A DNA stretch of 35,550 bases from Verrucomicrobiota bacterium (GTDB lineage Bacteria; Verrucomicrobiota; Verrucomicrobiia; Opitutales; Opitutaceae). Shown piece by piece: positions 31,212-35,550 of this stretch (the first letter of the stretch is position 1; each line of letters begins with the position of its first letter). Made by a program: the position numbers and the translations under genes. The notes below the pieces were generated by a model. The model had not been told where the DNA came from. It made no database searches and was given only the letters and a program-made list of their open reading frames with translations. The stretch covers positions 1 to 35,550 of the forward strand of contig JAEZDN010000157.1 in NCBI GenBank assembly GCA_023433275.1, written 5' to 3'.

Positions 31212-34058
31212 ATGAAGCTCCCCCTCCCCGCGCGGGCCCTCCGGCTCATCCTCGCTTTTTTCCTGGTCCCGCTGGCCGCCCTCCCGGCCGCGGATTTTGC
31301 CCACCAGTCCAGCGACCTGCCCGTCGACCCCGCCATCACCTGGGGCCGCCTCGACAACGGCCTCCGTTACGCGCTCCTCCGCAACGCCGAACCCAAGGGC
31401 CGCATCAGCGCCCGCCTCGCCATCAAGGCTGGCTCGCTCCACGAGAACGAAAACCAGCGCGGGCTCGCCCACTTCCTCGAACACATGGCGTTCAACGGCA
31501 GCCAGCGCTTCCCCGCCGCCGACGTCATCGAGTTCTTCCAGAAACTCGGCATGGACTTCGGCGGCGACACGAACGCCTCGACCGGTTTCGACCGCACGAT
31601 CTACCAGCTCGAGCTGCCGGACACCAAGCCCGAGACCCTCCGCGAGTCCCTCACCTGGTTCGCCGACGTGGCCGGCGGGCTCCTGCTCGATCCCAAGGAG
31701 ATCGACAAGGAACGCGGCATCATCCTCAGCGAGAAACGCGCCCGCGATTCCGTCGGCCTCCGCACGTTCATGGCCGAGCTCGAGTTTCTCATCCCGGAAA
31801 CCCGCCTCCCCCAGCGTCTCCCCATCGGCACCGAGGAAGTTCTCCGCACCGCCAGCCGCGAGCGCTTCGTCGAGTTCTACCACGCCTGGTATCGGCCCGA
31901 GCGCATGGTGCTCGTGCTCGTGGGCGACCTCGAACCCGCCGGCGTCGAGCCGCTGGTCCGCGAGATCTTCGGCCCGCTCGCCGCCCGCGGCGACGCGCCG
32001 ACCGAACCGCGCCTCGGACTCGTCCGCCCAACCGAAGCCGTCGAGGCCCATCTGCACACCGAAATGGAGGCCGGCGGCACCAATGTCTCCATCCAGACCG
32101 TGGTCCCGTACGCCTTCGAGCCCGACACCGCCGCCAACCGCCTGAAATACCTCCCGCGCACGCTCGCCCTGCGGATGCTCAATCGCCGCCTCTCGATCCT
32201 CGCGAAAAAGGAGGGCGCCCCCTTCCTCGGCGGCGTGGTCGGCGTGACCGAGCAGTTCGACCTTTTCCGCAACGCGAGCATCGAGCTCAACTGCCAGCCC
32301 CACCAGTGGGCCGACGCCCTCGCCGTCGCCGAGCAGGAACTCCGCCGCGCCCTGGAACACGGCTTCCAACCCGAGGAACTCGCCGAGGCCGTGGCCGAGA
32401 TGACCAACAACCTCGAGCAGGCCGTGCGCACCGCGCCGACCCGCCGCTCCGGCGGCCTCGCCGATGCCCTCACCGGCGACCTCATCGACGACGCCGTGTC
32501 GACTCATCCCATCGCCGAACAGCGACTTTATCAGCCCGCCCTCGCCACGCTCACGCCCGAGGCCTGCACCGAGGCCCTCCGCGCCACCTGGTCGGAAGCC
32601 GCCGGCCGGAAGCTTTTCGTCGCGGGCAATGTCCAGATCCCCCGCCCGCCGCAAAACATCGCGGCCGCTTACACCAACAGCCTCCGCGCCAAGGTCGCCG
32701 CCCCGCCCAAAATCGAGCAGGGTGCCTTCGCCTACACCGATTTCGGCCGCCCGGGCAAAGTCGACGAGAAGACGATCGTCGACGACCTCGGCGCGACGCT
32801 GATCACGTTCAAGAACGGCGTGCGCCTCAATCTCAAGCCCACCGATTTCGAGGCCGGCCGCATCCGCGTGAATGTCCGTCTCGGCGGCGGCACGCTCACC
32901 GCGCCCGCCGGCCAGCGCGGCCTGCCGCTCCTCGCCAACGTCGCGTTCACCACCGGCGGTCTCGGCCAGCACAGCGTGGACGACCTGCAACGGCTTCTGG
33001 CTGGCCGCACCGTGGGGCTGTCCTTCGGGGCCCAATCCGACGCGTTCGCGTTCGGCGCCGCCACCAACCGCTCCGACCTTCTCCTTCAGCTCCAGCTCTT
33101 CTGCGCCTACATCACCGACCCCGGTTACCGTCCCGAATCCATCCGCCAGGTCCACAAGGCCGCCGACCAGCTCTATCAACGCCTGCCGCACACCCCCGAC
33201 GGCCCGCTGCAGTTCGAGGTCGCCCCCCTTCTCGCCAATGGCGATCCCCGTTTCGGCCTGCCCGCGAAGGACGTGCTCCTCTCGCGCAACCTCGATGAGC
33301 TGAAATCCTGGCTTTCGCCGCAGTTCGCGCGCGGCCCGATCGAGATCACGCTCGTCGGCGACTTCGAGCCCGATGAAGCCATCGCTGCGGTGGCGCAGAC
33401 CTTCGGCGCTCTGCCCAAACGCGAGAAAAAACCCGCCTACGCCGACGCACGCCGCGTGACCGGCCCGGACGCCCCTCTCGCCCGCGAATACACCTTTTCC
33501 TCCGACATCCCCAAGGCACTGGTGCGCCTCTACTGGCCCGCCACCGATGCGCGCGACGTCCGGCTCTCGCGCCGTCTCCGCCTGCTCAGCGACGTTTTCG
33601 GCGACCGCCTGCGGGTTGAAATCCGCGAGAAACTCGCCGGCACCTACAGTCCGAACGCCGTGCCCGACCTCAGCGACACTTATCCGGGCTATGGCTGGCT
33701 CATCGCCGACGCCACGGTCGCGCCCGCCGACGCCCGTGCCATCGCCGACGCCATGAAGAAAGTCGCCGCCGAGCTCCATGCGGGCGGCGTGACCGAGGAT
33801 GAACTCGAGCGGGCCCGCCAACCCGTGCTCACGGCGTTGCGCGAATCCTCCCGCACCAACGGCTACTGGCTCGGGACCGTGCTTGCCGCCGCGCAGGAAT
33901 ATCCCGAGCACCTCGAGTGGAGCCGCACCCGCTATAGCGACAACGAGAGCATCACCGCCGCCGAGCTCACCGAGCTCGCGAAACGTTTCTACGACCCCGC
34001 GAAGGTGAGCGAATTCCTGATCATCCCCGTCACCACGACGCCCGCAGCAGCTCCCTGA
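31212..34058 (+). CDS. Secreted M16-family zinc metalloprotease (pitrilysin-like)
   Basis: The 948-residue protein starts at ATG 31212, which gives a signal peptide (MKLPLPARALRLILAFFLVP...ALPAA); the ATGs at 31200 and 31149 only extend it. The inverted zinc motif HFLEH is at residues 87-91, and the distal Glu ligand is near residue 167 in KERGIILSEKRARD. GRLDNGLRYALLRN and LAHFLEHMAFNGS are classical for M16 proteins. Two halves with a second inactive M16 repeat (~540-940; ADLSDTYPGYGWLIADATV region) give the clam-shell shape. Such enzymes degrade peptides in the periplasm; proteins of 900+ residues are typical for Bacteroidota and Verrucomicrobiota. The palindromic repeat lies downstream. 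Confidence 0.92.
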   Translation: MKLPLPARALRLILAFFLVPLAALPAADFAHQSSDLPVDPAITWGRLDNGLRYALLRNAEPKGRISARLAIKAGSLHENENQRGLAHFLEHMAFNGSQRFPAADVIEFFQKLGMDFGGDTNASTGFDRTIYQLELPDTKPETLRESLTWFADVAGGLLLDPKEIDKERGIILSEKRARDSVGLRTFMAELEFLIPETRLPQRLPIGTEEVLRTASRERFVEFYHAWYRPERMVLVLVGDLEPAGVEPLVREIFGPLAARGDAPTEPRLGLVRPTEAVEAHLHTEMEAGGTNVSIQTVVPYAFEPDTAANRLKYLPRTLALRMLNRRLSILAKKEGAPFLGGVVGVTEQFDLFRNASIELNCQPHQWADALAVAEQELRRALEHGFQPEELAEAVAEMTNNLEQAVRTAPTRRSGGLADALTGDLIDDAVSTHPIAEQRLYQPALATLTPEACTEALRATWSEAAGRKLFVAGNVQIPRPPQNIAAAYTNSLRAKVAAPPKIEQGAFAYTDFGRPGKVDEKTIVDDLGATLITFKNGVRLNLKPTDFEAGRIRVNVRLGGGTLTAPAGQRGLPLLANVAFTTGGLGQHSVDDLQRLLAGRTVGLSFGAQSDAFAFGAATNRSDLLLQLQLFCAYITDPGYRPESIRQVHKAADQLYQRLPHTPDGPLQFEVAPLLANGDPRFGLPAKDVLLSRNLDELKSWLSPQFARGPIEITLVGDFEPDEAIAAVAQTFGALPKREKKPAYADARRVTGPDAPLAREYTFSSDIPKALVRLYWPATDARDVRLSRRLRLLSDVFGDRLRVEIREKLAGTYSPNAVPDLSDTYPGYGWLIADATVAPADARAIADAMKKVAAELHAGGVTEDELERARQPVLTALRESSRTNGYWLGTVLAAAQEYPEHLEWSRTRYSDNESITAAELTELAKRFYDPAKVSEFLIIPVTTTPAAAP

Positions 34059-34273
34059 CAGTCTCGTCGTCCGCACGGGCCATCCCTCGACAAACTTCTT
34101 CCGCACATCGTCGCCTGAAACCGGGATCAACCGCTGGGCCGTTGCACAGGGAGCGGAGATGAAATTTGGAGAATGGAAAATGTGAGCGCCACCGTCATCC
34201 CGAGGCCGGAGCAACCGCGTGCTTTGCATGGTAGGCGGAGCTGAACTTCGGGAAGTACAACATATGCCCGCCA
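34059..34273. other. Spacer after the M16 gene
   Basis: The 215 bases contain no gene or terminator. A partial repeat arm (GCCACCGTCATCCCGAG at about 34190-34206) precedes the full palindromic repeat copy C. Confidence 0.5.
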
Positions 34274-34427
34274 CCGTCATCCTGAGCCGCGCGAAGGATC
34301 CAAGGGATAGGACGAACGTGCACCGGCTGCTTGGTTCCTTCGCTTCACTCAGGAGCACGGTAGCGGTGGTTTGGTGTACTTCCCCAGCGAAGACGTCCAC
34401 CGGCTCAAAACCCATTTCATCATCAGC
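34274..34427. repeat. Palindromic intergenic repeat, copy C
   Basis: Left arm 34274-34304 (CCGTCATCCTGAGCCGCGCG...) pairs with right arm 34330-34360 through about 25 of 31 positions, more diverged than copy A. A 25-base loop and a 67-base tail (34361-34427, with CGTCCACCGGCTCAAAACCC and ATCAGC) follow the same plan as copies A and B, 18 kb away. Confidence 0.8.
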
Positions 34428-34535
34428 GTAGCCAAGGATCCAAACCCCTGATGAACGTCCTGGGGCTCAGCTCCAGCTGAGCCTCCGCCCCGCTCCCTGT
34501 CACCACTCACCGATTCCAACACCGCGCCTCCGTCA

Positions 34536-34568
34536 TCTGTGCCCATCCGTGTTCATCTGTCGTTAACT
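34536..34568. repeat. Short degenerate tandem motif upstream of the deacetylase gene
   Basis: Three head-to-tail near-copies of CATCTGTG appear (CATCTGTGC, CATCCGTGT, CATCTGTCG). They end some 20 bases before the deacetylase ATG, in its 5' leader. Looks like a short degenerate tandem repeat; function unknown. Confidence 0.5.
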
Positions 34569-34589
34569 GCAATCATACCGTTTCCTAAA

Positions 34590-35423
34590 ATGAAATCCCC
34601 GCTGTCCCGCCTCTTCGCTTTGACCGCCTTGTTCGGCGCCACGCTCGCCTGCCCCGCCCAAACGTCCGCCACCAAACCCAGCCCGTGGCCCAATGGCGCC
34701 ACCTGCGCGGTTTCGCTCACCTACGACGACAGCGTGCCCGTGCATCACCTCCACGTGGCGCCCCTGTTGGAACAACACGGCCTCCGCGGGACGTTCTATC
34801 TCTCGATCAGCAATCTGGAGAGCCCCGAAGCCTGGAAAGCCGTCGCGCAGAAGGGCCACGAACTCGGCAACCATTCCCTGTTCCATCCCTGCCGGCGCAA
34901 CCCGGGCAACGCCGCGTGGCTGGCCGAGGAATATGACCTCGCCGCCTACTCGCCCAAGCGCTTCCGCGACGAACTCCGGACCGCCAACCTCGCGATCAAC
35001 CTGCTCGACGGCGGCAAACCCCGCACCTACGGCAACAATTGCACCAACCTCACCATCGGCCGCGACGCCCAGGAGACGCCCATGGATCCCATCCTGAAGG
35101 ATCTGTTCGTCGCCGCCCGCGGCGCCATCACCAACCAGCCGGTCGATCCGGCGAGCCCCGCGTTCACCCGCCTCGGCCACTACAACGGCGACGGCAAAAC
35201 CTTCGAGCAGCTCAAGGCCGAGATCGAAGCCGCCCGCGCCCGCGGCGGCTGGATCATCTACATGTTCCATGGCGTCGGTGAAGGCACGCACGCCCTCTTC
35301 ATCGCCGACGAACCCCACCGCCAATTGATCGAATGGCTCGCCCAGGAACGCGCCACCATCTGGACCGCCCCGGTCGTCGAGGTCGCGCAGCACCTGCAAT
35401 CCGCCAAGCATTCGCAAAACTAA
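34590..35423 (+). CDS. Secreted polysaccharide deacetylase (NodB-type)
   Basis: The 277-residue protein starts at ATG 34590 with a signal peptide (MKSPLSRLFALTALFGATLACPAQ). The NodB homology region begins CAVSLTYDDSVPVHHLHVAPLLEQHGLRGTFYLS: Asp46 and Asp47 (catalytic base and metal ligand). The second metal motif HELGNHSLFHP supplies His95 and His99. The C-terminal block GGWIIYMFHGVGEG holds the charge-relay His. The family removes N- or O-acetyl groups from chitin, peptidoglycan, xylan or exopolysaccharide; the exported form here acts in the envelope or outside the cell. It is shorter than most fused forms and carries no binding module. Its neighbours do not fix the substrate. Confidence 0.88.
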   Translation: MKSPLSRLFALTALFGATLACPAQTSATKPSPWPNGATCAVSLTYDDSVPVHHLHVAPLLEQHGLRGTFYLSISNLESPEAWKAVAQKGHELGNHSLFHPCRRNPGNAAWLAEEYDLAAYSPKRFRDELRTANLAINLLDGGKPRTYGNNCTNLTIGRDAQETPMDPILKDLFVAARGAITNQPVDPASPAFTRLGHYNGDGKTFEQLKAEIEAARARGGWIIYMFHGVGEGTHALFIADEPHRQLIEWLAQERATIWTAPVVEVAQHLQSAKHSQN

Positions 35424-35429
35424 ATCGTA

Positions 35430-35478
35430 GGGGCGCAGTCTTGCTGCGCCCCCTGGAGCCGGGGCGCCCTCGCCCCGG
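35430..35478. repeat. Two consecutive perfect GC hairpins after the deacetylase gene
   Basis: GGGGCGCAG-TCTTG-CTGCGCCCC (35430-35452) and CCGGGGCG-CCCT-CGCCCCGG (35459-35478) are perfect stems of 9 and 8 bp, starting 6 bases past the stop codon. No T-run follows. They resemble short palindromic intergenic elements; a role in ending or protecting the deacetylase message is possible. Confidence 0.7.
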
Positions 35479-35516
35479 TTCGTTGCACTGTGGCCGCGCG
35501 GATCGTGGTTATTGCC

Positions 35517-35550
35517 GGGGGGGGGGGGGGGGGGGCCGGGGGGGGCCGGG
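35517..35550. other. Poly-G end, probable assembly artefact
   Basis: A run of 19 G (35517-35535) and two more G-runs broken by CC reach the end of the window. Such poly-G at a contig end is typical of two-colour sequencing chemistry and should not be interpreted biologically. Confidence 0.85.

Noticed and set aside
31134..34415. Frame of over 1000 codons on the - strand opposite the M16 protease gene
   Set aside because: Low-complexity, glycine/glutamate-rich translation with no motif. The + strand has the zinc motif and signal peptide. Its far end also runs through the palindromic repeat (LSEAKEP, SLGSFARLRMT strings).
35517..35550. G-quadruplex-like poly-G
   Set aside because: Located exactly at the window end, an uninterrupted G-run; best explained as a sequencing artefact.

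Overview
The window is a GC-rich (well over 60 % G+C) segment of a Gram-negative bacterial chromosome. It carries lipid A/Kdo biosynthesis (waaA), an outer-membrane porin, a TolC-type efflux protein and several verrucomicrobial-looking families: a DUF4199 membrane protein, a bacterial deoxyhypusine-synthase-like protein, SNF2 helicase and ROK kinase. Together with the palindromic intergenic repeats whose translations read like LSEAKDP and SLGSFASLRMT, this suggests an Opitutaceae-like member of the Verrucomicrobiota. That placement is inferred from gene style, not from a marker-gene comparison. Almost no start codon has a Shine-Dalgarno sequence; pyrimidine-rich leaders are the rule.

Layout. 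(1) 1-2108: a leftward nitrogen-acquisition unit (porin, then urtA, cut by the window edge) behind a near-perfect sigma-54 promoter with two palindromes upstream. (2) 2402-5330: a phage-CII-like regulator divergent from sucC-sucD, with a long inverted repeat between sucC and sucD and a strong terminator after sucD. (3) 5335-7219: a small accessory patch with a truncated secreted protein, a type II toxin-antitoxin pair and a secreted intradiol dioxygenase. (4) 7346-12049: envelope genes (PpiD/SurA-like chaperone, TolC-type protein, TPR protein, DUF4199 protein). (5) 12011-15660: miaA, a lipid kinase, a REC-GGDEF diguanylate cyclase and trpA, tightly packed with tail-to-tail overlaps. (6) 15848-17214: tandem palindromic repeats, an endonuclease/exonuclease/phosphatase protein and tRNA-His. 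(7) 17520-25096: PhoU-like DUF47 protein plus PiT phosphate transporter, ROK sugar kinase, an unusual ClC protein with CBS domains, and an SNF2 helicase. (8) 25288-28597: a three-gene operon with ATGA overlaps encoding a GT4 glycosyltransferase, a PlcP/LpxH-like phosphoesterase and an MGDG-synthase-type glycosyltransferase. (9) 28563-35423: waaA, a deoxyhypusine-synthase-like enzyme, an M16 protease, a third palindromic repeat and a polysaccharide deacetylase. The last ~34 bases are poly-G, probably an artefact.

The most interesting candidate system is the GT4 / PlcP-like / MGDG-synthase-like operon. Its layout suggests a pathway that removes the phosphate head group from phospholipids and re-caps the diacylglycerol with sugars, as in phosphate-starvation lipid remodelling known from Proteobacteria. 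The DUF47-PiT phosphate uptake pair lies about 7 kb away. Other points of note are the sigma-54-driven urea/amide porin-transport unit, the bacterial deoxyhypusine-synthase homologue with a conserved active-site lysine and no visible eIF5A partner, and the ClC protein lacking two hallmark determinants.
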